A stretch of 64,000 nt of DNA from Paenibacillus xylanilyticus. GTDB lineage: Bacteria; Bacillota; Bacilli; Paenibacillales; Paenibacillaceae. Location of the stretch: contig NZ_CP044310.1 of assembly GCF_009664365.1 (NCBI RefSeq), forward strand, positions 4,028,501 through 4,092,500. Direction: 5' to 3'. Position numbers and translations under genes: made by a program. The notes below the pieces were generated by a model. It searched no databases and had not been told where the DNA came from. It worked only from the letters and a program-made list of their open reading frames with translations. Of the stretch, positions 17,457 through 29,064 are shown one piece after another; positions within the stretch are counted from its first letter, which is position 1; every line of letters begins with the position of its first letter.

Positions 17457-18373
17457 GTGAAAATAAACATACGGCTGGTCACCTGCTCGCCTTGCTAACG
17501 ATTTTGATCTGGGGGACCACTTTTATCTCCACAAAAATTCTGCTCATAGACTTTACACCTGTGGAAATCCTGTTGTTTCGTTTTCTGATTGGATATGTGG
17601 TGTTGTTCCTGATCTACCCACGCGTGATGCGGATATCAACGTTTCGGGATGAGATGCTTTTTATGGCGGCCGGACTGTGCGGAGTCACATTGTATTTTTT
17701 GATCGAAAATATCGCGCTTGTTTTCACACTGGCTTCCAACGCAGGTGTCATTGTGTCCATCGCACCCTTCTTCACCGCTGTGCTTGCGCATTTCTTCCTG
17801 AAGGATGAGCCGTTATCACGGCATTTTGTCGTCGGTTTTGCTATTGCTTTGACAGGCATTGTGATCATTGCGTTCCATGGGAGTTACAGCCTGCAGCTGA
17901 ATCCGCTGGGCGATCTGCTTGCTTTTGTGGCTCCTGCGGTCTGGGCAATCTATTCCGTCCTTATGCGTAAAATAGGCGATCTTCACTATCACACCATTGG
18001 CGCAACACGCAAAGTGTTCTTTTACGGGCTTTTGTTCATGCTCCCTGCCTTATTCCTGTTCGAATTCCATTTTGACATGAAGCGGTTAGCCGATCTGTCC
18101 AACCTTTCCAATCTTCTTTTTCTCGGGGTAGGCGCTTCTGCGTTGTGCTTTGTAACCTGGAATAGGGCGGTAAGCCTTCTGGGAGCAGTGAAAACCAGTG
18201 TTTACATTTATTTGGTGCCTGTAATTACATTGTTAGCCTCTACACTGCTGCTGCATGAACCCATTACTTGGGTTACCATGCTTGGTGCGGTGTTAACACT
18301 CCTAGGTTCCATCATCTCAGAACGAAAAGTTCGGAAGCATGCCCCCGGATCGAAGTTGTCCGAGATCCATTAG
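17453..18373 (+). CDS. EamA family (DMT superfamily) transporter
   Basis: The 306-residue protein has ten hydrophobic segments arranged as two EamA repeats of five helices, beginning LLALLTILIWGTTFISTKILL and, in the second half, DLLAFVAPAVWAIYSVLMRK. Such proteins export amino acids, nucleobases or other small metabolites. The ATG overlaps the stop of the upstream AraC regulator (ATGA), the strongest clue that the pair forms a sensor-exporter unit. The tail is short and basic. A hairpin follows the gene. Confidence 0.9.
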   Translation: MSENKHTAGHLLALLTILIWGTTFISTKILLIDFTPVEILLFRFLIGYVVLFLIYPRVMRISTFRDEMLFMAAGLCGVTLYFLIENIALVFTLASNAGVIVSIAPFFTAVLAHFFLKDEPLSRHFVVGFAIALTGIVIIAFHGSYSLQLNPLGDLLAFVAPAVWAIYSVLMRKIGDLHYHTIGATRKVFFYGLLFMLPALFLFEFHFDMKRLADLSNLSNLLFLGVGASALCFVTWNRAVSLLGAVKTSVYIYLVPVITLLASTLLLHEPITWVTMLGAVLTLLGSIISERKVRKHAPGSKLSEIH

Positions 18374-18400
18374 GCTCTGGTCGTTTGGAACGCAAAAGAA

Positions 18401-18436
18401 GGCACTATACATCCTTTCAGGATTAGTGCCCTCTTA
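18401..18436 (+). terminator. Hairpin terminator after the EamA gene
   Basis: GGCACTA...ATCCT pairs with AGGAT...TAGTGCC around TTC, followed by CTCTTAATGTTTG. The T-run is imperfect, so efficiency is uncertain. Confidence 0.6.
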
Positions 18437-18498
18437 ATGTTTGCGTGCGATGACTTACCTTTTGCACAAATGTCATTATCCAAGCTAGGAGTAGTCAG

Positions 18499-19191
18499 CT
18501 AATTCAGTCTGGCAAGCAGCGTACTCAGCTCATGCTTCTCCAGATGCCTCCATTGTCCTCGTTCCAGCTGATCCAGTGTGATATTCATAATACGGATGCG
18601 CTCCAGTTTCAGCACTTTGTACCCCAAGGCTTTGCACATTCTGCGAATTTGCAGGTTAAGCCCCTGTGTCAGAATAATCCGAAAAACATTCTCACGGTGG
18701 CGATATACTTCGCATGGCTTGGTTATTACGTCCAGAATCTCGACTCCTTGGGACATCATTCTTAGGAATTCATCTGTAATCGGTTTATCCACGGTCACCA
18801 CGTACTCTTTCTCATGATTGTGCTCTGAGCGCATCATTTTGTTAACAATCTCTCCATCGTTCGTAAGCAAAATCAAACCTTCGGAGGCTTTATCCAGCCT
18901 GCCTACGGCAAAGATGCGTGATGGATAATTCACATATTGTATAATATTGCCCTCGACTTGCTGTGCCGCCGTACAGACAATACCTATTGGTTTGTTCAGA
19001 GCCAGATATACAGGCTCACGATCAACCTGAGGGATTTCCTTGCCGTCGATCAGGACGATATCTTCTGCTTCAACCTCTGCCCCTTTTACACATACCTCAC
19101 CATTGATCGTAATGCGTCCGGCTGCAATTAAGCGGTCTGTCTCTCTCCGTGAGCAGAAACCCGTTTCACTTATGTATTTATTAATTCGCAT
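18499..19191 (-). CDS. rluF: 23S rRNA pseudouridine synthase, RluF/RsuA family
   Basis: The 230-residue enzyme converts uridine to pseudouridine in rRNA. An S4 domain opens the protein (MRINKYISETGFCSRRETDRLIAAGRITINGE). The catalytic block is GRLDKASEGLILLTNDG with its aspartate near residue 98, and GLNLQIRRMCKALGYKVLKLERIRI closes the core. The ...QIRRMCKALGY motif and short length fit RluF best, although RsuA/RluB relatives are close, so the exact target uridine is uncertain. It stands alone between convergent and divergent neighbours. Confidence 0.9.
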   Translation of the reverse strand: MRINKYISETGFCSRRETDRLIAAGRITINGEVCVKGAEVEAEDIVLIDGKEIPQVDREPVYLALNKPIGIVCTAAQQVEGNIIQYVNYPSRIFAVGRLDKASEGLILLTNDGEIVNKMMRSEHNHEKEYVVTVDKPITDEFLRMMSQGVEILDVITKPCEVYRHRENVFRIILTQGLNLQIRRMCKALGYKVLKLERIRIMNITLDQLERGQWRHLEKHELSTLLARLN

Positions 19192-19304
19192 GCTTCACCG
19201 CTTCTCATATCTGTAATATAGCCATCATCTCATTTATAATGAAAGGAAGCAATGAAGCCTATACGAAGTCTTAGGGTAAGCAACTAACTTTTGAGGAGAT
19301 GCTC

Positions 19305-20192
19305 ATGAACAAACAATGCATGAGAGTGCTTAAAAAGCTGTACCTGCATACCAACGGCAAGTATGACAGGGAGCGCCAAGTGATGGTGTATCAAACGGAT
19401 ACACTAACTGCTGACGAACAAGACATATTACATACGCACGGCTGGGTTCCTAATAATCTGGAGCTAATTTCGCATGACGAAATTATTCAACAATTAATTG
19501 ATTTGCAGCAAAATGAACATCTATCCTGGACCACGATCACCAATGCATTTGTGGCGGGTGTTGGCGGAAGTTATCCCCGAGGCATAACTACACTTGGAAG
19601 CTACTATATGATGGTTCACATGCAGCACCATGCTTATGAAGAAGCGAAACAATTCCATTGTTGTAAATACTGCGGTTTAAGCCGTAACAGGAATGACGCA
19701 TGGGATAATTTGTCCTATATTCGCTATGCCGTTCATTTGGGACACGATTACAGTTCAACTAGTTTAGGGGCATATGCTGATTTGACAGAGCTAGTTTCCC
19801 TGCTTGAACATCAATCCATTACACCGAGTGAAAAGGACATATACGCCTTCAATCAACTGCTTCATAGTTTGGATCAGGCAGAGAGCGATGAATCTCCGGG
19901 AAAATATGAGAAACGGCTCACAGCCGAGAAATTGATCAAAGGACAGGCTGGCATCCGCCGAGGCATATTGAAATCTTTATCCCGCGTGGGTGTTCTGCCG
20001 AACCAGATTCTCCCCCTTCATCCTGATCATTGGACCAATATCGAAGAGCTGCTGAATGCCGAATTACTGCTCAGCAATACGAAAGGCCGCTCCGACATGG
20101 AGATGCCGTGGGCTGGATGGCAAGGTAAACTCGGCGTGGATTGGGACAAGGCTCGTCAGCTTTTTGGAAGTATGATCCTCCATCATTCCTAG
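19305..20192 (+). CDS. Hypothetical protein with a CCxxC cluster
   Basis: I do not recognise this 295-residue soluble protein. It begins with a helical region, then a segment rich in short helices (ISHDEIIQQLIDLQQNEHLSW). A cysteine cluster HCCKYCGLSRN near residue 120 could bind a metal. No partner cysteine pair is obvious, so a zinc ribbon is not proved. The C-terminal half is helical and acidic. ATG 19305 is preferred because GAGGAG lies six bases upstream; ATG 19299 would overlap that spacing. It is divergent from rluF and appears monocistronic. Confidence 0.75.
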   Translation: MNKQCMRVLKKLYLHTNGKYDRERQVMVYQTDTLTADEQDILHTHGWVPNNLELISHDEIIQQLIDLQQNEHLSWTTITNAFVAGVGGSYPRGITTLGSYYMMVHMQHHAYEEAKQFHCCKYCGLSRNRNDAWDNLSYIRYAVHLGHDYSSTSLGAYADLTELVSLLEHQSITPSEKDIYAFNQLLHSLDQAESDESPGKYEKRLTAEKLIKGQAGIRRGILKSLSRVGVLPNQILPLHPDHWTNIEELLNAELLLSNTKGRSDMEMPWAGWQGKLGVDWDKARQLFGSMILHHS

Positions 20193-20196
20193 TCGT

Positions 20197-20247
20197 AAAA
20201 AAACAACCCAAACTGCTTCAATTCCATGAATTGAAACCGTTTGGGTT
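20197..20247 (-). terminator. Terminator, mainly for the yjfB-like gene
   Basis: AACCCAAAC...TTCAATTC pairs with GAATTGAA...GTTTGGGTT around CAT. On the minus strand it is followed by GTTTTTTT. Two genes converge here, so it may also help stop the 19305 transcript. Confidence 0.85.
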
Positions 20248-20291
20248 CGCTTGCTGCAATTGTTTTTGAACATGCATTTCTTCGAAAACGT

Positions 20292-20474
20292 CTACACTGA
20301 AATATCCAGACTACTTCCGAGATTCGGATGTGGGGCTGGAACAGATTTTAACATTTCCGTAAGCTGTTGACCTTGTTGTTCTGCCATGTTTTTCGACAAT
20401 GACATCACCTGCAAACTCGCCGACTGCGCCAGCGACGTTTGACTCATGGCCATTGATAATGCTGCAATATCCAT
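20292..20474 (-). CDS. YjfB family protein
   Basis: This 60-residue protein starts MDIAALSMAMSQTSLAQSASLQVMSLSKNMAEQ in outline and ends with a Pro/Asn-rich tail, which is the YjfB pattern known from Bacillus (putative motility-associated protein). ATG 20474 has AAGGAG eight bases upstream; the GTG nine bases earlier touches the Shine-Dalgarno, so I reject it. No chemotaxis or flagellar genes are nearby. Function is unproved in any species I know of. Confidence 0.85.
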   Translation of the reverse strand: MDIAALSMAMSQTSLAQSASLQVMSLSKNMAEQQGQQLTEMLKSVPAPHPNLGSSLDISV

Positions 20475-20601
20475 GTTCTGCACTCCTTTATGTATCTAGT
20501 AAATGAGGGTACTTAATATATATCGGACAGTGCACAGGAATTGTGTAATCTAACGCACGCTATGATTCTATTCAGGAGGGAGAAATCTCAAGAACATAGG
20601 A

Positions 20602-21464
20602 CTAAATCAAGCCATACTTCACAAAACTGTGATACAACCCATCTTCGTCAATGGTTTCGGTAATGTCATCGGCGATGGCTTTCAGACCGGGCTTCGCGTT
20701 GCCCATGGCAATACCTATATTGCAAAATTCCAGCATCTCCGCATCATTCATGCCGTCTCCGATGGCCAGTGTGTCTTCCCGAGACATGCCCAGGTGTTCC
20801 AGCAGATCCGCAATCGCAATTGCCTTGTGAATGCCCGGAATCATGAGCTCCCCGCTTCCCTCTCCAAAGATAGGTACGGTACATTGGATTACCTCGAATT
20901 TGCCCTGAAATTCCTGCTTGATCCGTTCGAACGGAACCACAGCACTTTCCAGAAAACAAACCTTATTGACATCATCCTTATATAAGTCGGCTTCACCGTA
21001 GGTCAGACCGGTGATAAAGGGATGTGGCTTCTGTTCCTTTTTCGCTCTGGCTGCCGGATCATTCTCCACATCACCGTATATGCGACGTTCGAGATGGGGT
21101 TGAAGATTGCTGCTTGCATAGAGGGCCGAATTGGATTCCAGATAGAAATCAATCTGATGTTCATTGAAAAAATCGACCATATGCCGAACGTCTTCAGCCG
21201 TTACCTTTTTATGATAAAGGACTTCCTCTCCAAACTCCACGTATCCGCCACCTGCACCAATCAGACCGTCGAATCCGACGTCCCAGATGGAATCATAAAT
21301 TTCCGCCTTCGAACGCCCTGTGCACAAATAAAGCAGATGTCCATTCGCACGAGCCTGTCTGCAAGCTCGCTGAGCTGAAACAGGTATGTTCCCATCATCA
21401 TCCACCAGTGTTCCGTCAATATCGATAAAGACTATTTTCTGTGTCCGTGTGTCCGTGTGTTCAT
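20602..21464 (-). CDS. Cof-type HAD hydrolase, start codon out of frame at an 8-bp tandem repeat
   Basis: The protein is a Cof/YkrA-type HAD phosphatase of about 280 residues: the DxD nucleophile motif in VFIDIDGTLVDDDG, motif II in LYLCTGRSK, a long C2 cap, and IGDGMNDAEMLEFCNIGIAMGNA near the C-terminus. No ATG, GTG or TTG lies in frame between the preceding stop and the DxD motif; the first in-frame start (GTG 21405) falls after the nucleophile. The only plausible ATG (21464, with AAGGGGG upstream) is one frame off. The cause is a tandem repeat of GTGTCCGT at 21441-21456. Removing one copy restores an ORF beginning MNTRTQKIVFIDIDG. So the gene is frameshifted, phase variable, or the sequence has an 8-base error. 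Confidence 0.85.
21441..21460. repeat. 8-bp tandem repeat inside the HAD hydrolase start region
   Basis: GTGTCCGT occurs twice in tandem, followed by GTGT (2.5 copies). The unit length is not a multiple of three, so each gain or loss changes the reading frame of the HAD gene. One copy gives an intact gene; the two copies seen here do not. Confidence 0.9.
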
Positions 21465-21537
21465 CTGCATCTGCCCCCTTTATGTCTCATGCCATGTTGT
21501 AACCATCCATTCATGCAAAACACGTATACATTACGAG

Positions 21538-22062
21538 TCACTTCTCCGCAGGCTTATCCATATGCACGATTTGCCACTCATTATGCTCTTCGGTCACGAT
21601 TGTAAATCCTTGACGCTTCCAGAAATCCACAGCCCCAGGCAAAAAACGGTGGGTGTGTAGGTATAGCGTGGTGTACGGCATTTCTCTTACCACACGCTCC
21701 AGCTCTTTCACCAAAAGTGAACCAATACCGTATCTGCGATAGGCAGGATCGACATAACATTTTACAATTTCAGCTGCGGATTGTTCCGTGTACCGGCCTT
21801 CGATCACCTGAATCCGGCCATCATATGGCACAATGCCGATGGAGCCTACAATGTCCGCTTCCTCCGTTACGGCTACCAGAAAGACCGCACCTGCTGTCTC
21901 CATATAATGTTCTCTAAATTGCATCAGATCCGCAGGTATCTGTTCATGATTCATCATTGGAAATACTTCTCTGCGGACACGCATGGCAAAATCAACAGCT
22001 TGCTCAATCTGATGGAGCTGAACCTTCATTACCTTGGGCACTGTTTGGAGCTGTTTTACCAT
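21538..22062 (-). CDS. GNAT family N-acetyltransferase
   Basis: The 174-residue protein has the GNAT fold: strand VFLVAVTEEADIVGSIGIV, the acetyl-CoA motif VDPAYRRYGIGSLLVKELER near residues 110-128 (R-x-x-G-x-G), and the C-terminal AVDFWKRQGFTIV. The acceptor substrate is unknown. An AGGA site lies upstream of the ATG. The gene is separate from its HAD neighbour by about 70 bases on the same strand. Confidence 0.9.
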   Translation of the reverse strand: MVKQLQTVPKVMKVQLHQIEQAVDFAMRVRREVFPMMNHEQIPADLMQFREHYMETAGAVFLVAVTEEADIVGSIGIVPYDGRIQVIEGRYTEQSAAEIVKCYVDPAYRRYGIGSLLVKELERVVREMPYTTLYLHTHRFLPGAVDFWKRQGFTIVTEEHNEWQIVHMDKPAEK

Positions 22063-22281
22063 ATTTTCATTCCTATCCTGTAAATTAGAGCCTGCTTATT
22101 GCAGTTACCCCGAACCCGCTTTCTTAGTGAGTTCGCTCTCTCCCATCATCTTACCTAATTAATTTTCTTCTATCAATCTAGCTGTACTCCTATCCAAAAT
22201 GATAGAAAGCCCGCGCGATTTGAGAGACTCTGCATACGATAAGACGTGTTACCAAATCAAACTCACAAGGGGGAAAAAGCG

Positions 22282-23442
22282 ATGTGGCTATGGCTGGGTA
22301 TCTCTGCTGCATTTCTGCTCATGCTGGGACTTGTATATCGTTACGTAGAAGACATCCTAGAAACGCGAAAATTTCATCCCCATGCTCCCAAGCAGCTTAT
22401 GGTCAAGTTTAAAGACGGCACCACAGCAGATCAAATGCACACTCTGCATAAAAAAGGAAGATGCAAAGTTGCCGAAACTTATGAGGATCTCGGCTGGTAT
22501 CGGGTCGAATCAAACAGAATCATGCATCGCATGCTAAAGTATTATAAGGATCATGAACTCATTGAACATGTAGAACCCAATTACCTCGCTCAGGCATCCT
22601 ATACCCCGAATGACCCCTACTTCCCTTATCAGAATAACCTGCAAAAAATTAACGCGCCTGCGGCTTGGGATATTAGCCAAAGCAACAGCTCCATCAAAAT
22701 AGCCATTATTGATACCGGAGTGCAGCTAAACCACCCCGAGCTTGCAAGCAAGCTCCTTCCTGGTTATGACTATGTTAGCTATGACACCATCCCTGAGGAC
22801 GGAAACGGACATGGAACACATGTGGCCGGTATTGCGGCTTCGGTCACGAATAATGGAGCTGGCATCGCTGGCGTTGCTCCGCTTGCATCCATCGTACCTA
22901 TTCGTGTGCTGGATGATAGCGGAATGGGAACCATGGGCAATGTCGGCAACGGGCTGGTCTATGCTGCCAATAACGGTATACAAGTGGTGAATTTGAGTCT
23001 GGGCGGACCTGTCGGCGATGCCTTCTTGCAGGCTGCGGTACAGTATGCTTGGGACCGCGGGGCAGTCATTATTGCTGCTGCCGGCAATGACAATACTTCG
23101 TATCCAATCGTGCCCGCTTCCTACCCCAATGTGATTGCTGTCGCTTCCACCAATCCTTCCGATCTGAAATCCAATTTTTCCAACTATGGTGCATGGGTTG
23201 ATATGGCTGCTCCGGGTGACAGCATACTGTCGACTTATCTCGGCAGCTCGTACGCATATATGAGCGGAACATCAATGGCTGCACCACAAGTAGCAGGTGT
23301 AGCTGCCTTGCTTGCTGCCCAAGGCAAAACCAATGCCCAGATCCGTGATGCGTTGTGCTTTGCCTCCGATCCTGTATCCGGGTCCGGTGTCTATTGGCAG
23401 TATGGCAGGCTAAATGCACAACGGAGTCTGCAAGTCCCATAA
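22282..23442 (+). CDS. S8 family serine peptidase (subtilase), membrane-anchored or secreted
   Basis: The 386-residue protease has an N-terminal hydrophobic segment (MWLWLGISAAFLLMLGLVY) acting as signal peptide or anchor, then an I9-like inhibitor propeptide (APKQLMVKFKDG...HVEPNYLAQA) and a subtilisin domain. The catalytic triad is Asp144 (IIDTG), His177 (NGHGTHVAG) and Ser331 (SGTSMAAP), with the oxyanion Asn in AAAGND. It resembles thermitase/Vpr-type extracellular proteases. I chose ATG 22282 with AAGGGGG upstream; an earlier in-frame start would add a 12-residue tail without support. Converges with the GH1 gene. Confidence 0.95.
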   Translation: MWLWLGISAAFLLMLGLVYRYVEDILETRKFHPHAPKQLMVKFKDGTTADQMHTLHKKGRCKVAETYEDLGWYRVESNRIMHRMLKYYKDHELIEHVEPNYLAQASYTPNDPYFPYQNNLQKINAPAAWDISQSNSSIKIAIIDTGVQLNHPELASKLLPGYDYVSYDTIPEDGNGHGTHVAGIAASVTNNGAGIAGVAPLASIVPIRVLDDSGMGTMGNVGNGLVYAANNGIQVVNLSLGGPVGDAFLQAAVQYAWDRGAVIIAAAGNDNTSYPIVPASYPNVIAVASTNPSDLKSNFSNYGAWVDMAAPGDSILSTYLGSSYAYMSGTSMAAPQVAGVAALLAAQGKTNAQIRDALCFASDPVSGSGVYWQYGRLNAQRSLQVP

Positions 23443-23508
23443 TTGGTTTTTCTCCTCGATGAACCTATAAAAGTGAATTTCCCTAAGTTCTGTTCAATTG
23501 AACAAAAC

Positions 23509-23554
23509 AGGAGCAGAACCGTGTATAACACAGGACTGCTCCTCCCTTTTTCTG
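23509..23554. terminator. Bidirectional terminator between subtilase and GH1 genes
   Basis: GGAGCAG..CC.TGT pairs with ACA..GG.CTGCTCC around ATA. TCCCTTTTTC follows on the plus strand and TGTTTTGTT on the minus strand. Confidence 0.85.
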
Positions 23555-23576
23555 AATTTCACTTACTGGACAGCAC

Positions 23577-26973
<3,397 letters not shown>

Positions 26974-27016
26974 AGTTATTCTCCCTCTCTAAGTAGACTC
27001 CCCATGCTTGTGAAAC

Positions 27017-27097
27017 AAAGAAAACCTGAACTACTGAACATACACAACGTGCCGGATGATCCGGAAACAAGTCGTGTTATTCAGCAATTCAGGTTTT
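27017..27097 (-). terminator. Leader terminator of the first PTS gene
   Basis: AAAACCTGAA..GCTGAA pairs with TTCAG...TTCAGGTTTT across a roughly 40-base loop, followed by TCTTTG. The 5' arm overlaps the RAT at 27092-27118, so antitermination is mutually exclusive with termination. Confidence 0.85.
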
Positions 27098-27118
27098 GCC
27101 CTTAATTGGTTGCAACCC
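27092..27118 (-). promoter_or_regulatory. RAT antiterminator element, terminator-proximal
   Basis: On the minus strand the 27-nt element begins GGGTTGCAACC and ends AAGGGCAAAACC, matching the ribonucleic antiterminator pattern GG.TTG..AC...GGCAAAACC. Its 3' end is the 5' arm of the leader terminator, the arrangement expected for LicT/SacT binding. Confidence 0.75.
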
Positions 27119-27207
27119 TGTAAGGCTGTACACAGCGATATTCAGTTGTTACTTCAACAACTTCATCTTAAAGTAAGTTGCAACCAGTCTACTGACCTGG
27201 AGTGATC

Positions 27208-27236
27208 GGCATTGCCTGATTGAACAGTTACAATCC
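27208..27236 (-). promoter_or_regulatory. RAT antiterminator element, promoter-proximal
   Basis: A 29-nt element begins GGATTGTAACTG and ends CAGGCAATGCC on the minus strand, a close match to the RAT consensus. It does not overlap an evident terminator. It shares its core ACTGTTCAATCAGGCAAT with the RAT of the second PTS locus at 39582-39610. Confidence 0.8.
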
Positions 27237-27265
27237 GATTTTGTATGCGCTTACTTTATGGATTC

Positions 27266-27294
27266 ATAATAATATAACTTCTGGACTTTTGCAA
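27266..27294 (-). promoter_or_regulatory. SigmaA promoter of the first PTS operon
   Basis: TTGCAA (27289-27294), a 17-base spacer and TATTAT (27266-27271) on the minus strand form a good promoter that lies before both RATs, so the PTS-GH1 genes can be transcribed separately from the antiterminator gene. Confidence 0.7.
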
Positions 27295-27303
27295 GCGCTT
27301 TTT
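27290..27303. promoter_or_regulatory. cre-like site overlapping the PTS promoter -35
   Basis: TGCAAGCGCTTTTT contains the perfect AAGCGCTT core of catabolite-responsive elements and overlaps the -35 box. CcpA repression of the PTS-GH1 operon is the likely meaning; only the right flank deviates from consensus. Confidence 0.6.
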
Positions 27304-27328
27304 TAGTGGAATATTTTGGATAATCAAA

Positions 27329-28168
27329 CTACTCTGAAGTGGCGTGCACCACGCGTTCAATATGAATTGACAGGTACATCATTTCCTCGTTAGTAAGTTG
27401 ATACGTGTAGTTATTTTCAATAAATTTTTTGATTTTTTCCGAGCACTTGTGCGCTTCAGGGTACTTCTTCTGGATCAATTCAAACAATTCATCATCATTG
27501 TTATTTTTATAGTGCTTCCCTTTGACCAGACGTTGGGCGAAAAATTTCAGATGTGTCACAAATTGGTAATAGTTCAGCGAGTTCTCGTCAAAATCCATTT
27601 TGAAATGGTACTTGATGATCGTCAGCACCTCTTGCATCACCTGTGTCATGCTTCGAATATTTGGCATTTCTTCGTTAAGTGCTGCATTTACAAAATGTAA
27701 TGCCATAAATCCGGCTTCATCTTCCGGTAACAGGACACCAAATTGATCACAAATCATGTTGAGTGCCTCAAGTCCCACTTCGTACTCATCCTTGTACAAC
27801 TGTTTCGTTTCCCACAGTAGTCCATTTCGTATAGGCAGGTTCTTGCGATATCGCTCAATGGCGAAATGGATATGATCTGTAAGATGGAGATAGATGCTGT
27901 CATTCAATTTTTTGCCCAATTTCAGTTTGGCATACGCGATGATCTCTTCGGAAACTTTCATGTATTCCAGCGGTATGCTGGCGATTAATGTTTTGAAGTT
28001 TTCCTGGATATCTTCGTTCTGCAAAGTAAAGATCTTGTCAATTTGCTCCTCGGAGACCTGATCACCTGCCCGCTTCTGAAAAGCTATACCTCGGCCAATG
28101 ACGATGACTTCGCGCCCATCCTGAATGGCAACTACAGCATTATTGTTCAGCACCTTCTCGATTTTCAC
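27329..28168 (-). CDS. BglG/LicT family transcription antiterminator, copy 1
   Basis: The 279-residue RNA-binding protein has an N-terminal CAT domain (KIEKVLNNNAVVAIQDGREVIVIGRGIAFQ), then PRD1 (about residues 65-170, HLTDHIHFAIERY) and PRD2 (about 170-279, ALHFVNAAL and HIERVV). The PTS phosphorylates PRD histidines, coupling activity to sugar flux. The upstream frame stays open for 43 codons, but GTG 28168, with GGGGTGG five bases before it, gives the standard family N-terminus, so I use it. The gene precedes the PTS operon on the same strand and presumably acts on the RATs between them. Cross-control of the second locus is possible because the RAT cores are nearly identical. Confidence 0.93.
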   Translation of the reverse strand: MKIEKVLNNNAVVAIQDGREVIVIGRGIAFQKRAGDQVSEEQIDKIFTLQNEDIQENFKTLIASIPLEYMKVSEEIIAYAKLKLGKKLNDSIYLHLTDHIHFAIERYRKNLPIRNGLLWETKQLYKDEYEVGLEALNMICDQFGVLLPEDEAGFMALHFVNAALNEEMPNIRSMTQVMQEVLTIIKYHFKMDFDENSLNYYQFVTHLKFFAQRLVKGKHYKNNNDDELFELIQKKYPEAHKCSEKIKKFIENNYTYQLTNEEMMYLSIHIERVVHATSE

Positions 28169-28552
28169 TTTATCCACCCCAATATACAGAAAAAGACAAG
28201 CCATACCTTCAACGAGGTCATAGGTCCTGCCCTTTTCAACTTCAATATCTACGATATGTGCGTTCATGGTATTACAATTTTCTACAATGTGCAACAATAA
28301 ATTTAATCTGGTTCCATCTGTTTTATTTTATTCAGTCTCTCCCTTATGTTCTTGAAGCATTTGCATTAATTCCTCTCGAATGAATAATATACGCCCAACA
28401 TATGAAGAGCAATACTCATCCATTTTCCGCTCTTAGATCGCCAGTATTCCATACCATTCATGGTTAATGAGAGAAAGTTGAATGAATTACCGACCCGAGG
28501 AGAAACGATCACTTTTTTGCATTAAATTGCAGGACGAAGCAAACTTGCAATC
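28169..28552. other. Intergenic stretch upstream of the first antiterminator gene
   Basis: I find no RAT, terminator or conserved element in this roughly 380-base stretch, in contrast to the leader of the second antiterminator gene. Its first part continues the antiterminator reading frame without a good start site. It is AT-rich and probably holds the promoter. Confidence 0.5.
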
Positions 28553-28858
28553 CTAGTTTTTCTTATTTCTATTTTCCTTCTCCAGCTCAGCTACAATCCT
28601 CTTGTTGATCACACGAATCTCATCAGAAGTAAGTTGATCCTGTTGACTCAACTCTTTCTCGAATTCGTATTCTTCTGCTTCCTTGTTGTTCATGAGCCCC
28701 AGATGCTTCTTGATCGTACGGATATCTTCACGAATATATAACGTATTTCGATAATTATCCACCACAAGTCCGAGAATAACACCAATGACGATGACAGTGC
28801 CGTACGGAACCAAAAGACTTACAATGGCTCCTGCAATCATCAAGATGAGTACAAACAA
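28553..28858 (-). CDS. Small membrane protein with cytoplasmic coiled tail
   Basis: The 101-residue product has two closely spaced hydrophobic segments (LILMIAGAIVSLLVPYG and VIVIGVILGLVV) and a charged helical C-terminal half rich in Glu and Lys (EDIRTIKKHLGLMNNKEAEEYEFEKELS), which may form a coiled coil. The start is TTG 28858, with AAGGAG ten bases upstream. I do not recognise a named family. Upstream lies a decayed reading frame. Confidence 0.7.
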   Translation of the reverse strand: MFVLILMIAGAIVSLLVPYGTVIVIGVILGLVVDNYRNTLYIREDIRTIKKHLGLMNNKEAEEYEFEKELSQQDQLTSDEIRVINKRIVAELEKENRNKKN

Positions 28859-28888
28859 TATGATTCAACTCCTTAGACTTTGCAAATA

Positions 28889-29064
28889 TTAGTACAATCG
28901 CTTCTCATACAATTCTTGCAAAAAACGGACGACATCGTCCTCCGTAACACCTAATTTGCTAGCATGCGCAGCGATAATACGTGCTGGTTAGGGTGATTTC
29001 TCCTTGGCGAGCCAGTTCTCAGGTTCCCATGTGTGCGAACGTTTAAAGGCTTGCGGATCGCTGA
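28889..29064 (-). pseudogene. Remnant of an unidentified gene
   Basis: On the minus strand a frame reads DPQAFKRSHTWEPENWLAKE, then KSP and a TAA stop, and continues in the same frame as PARIIAAHASKLGV, TEDDVVRFLQELYEK and RLY before its stop at 28889. The two halves have protein-like composition, with an amphipathic C-terminal helix, but no start codon is available upstream. It looks like the end of a gene that has lost its start and gained an internal stop. The family is not recognised. Confidence 0.45.
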
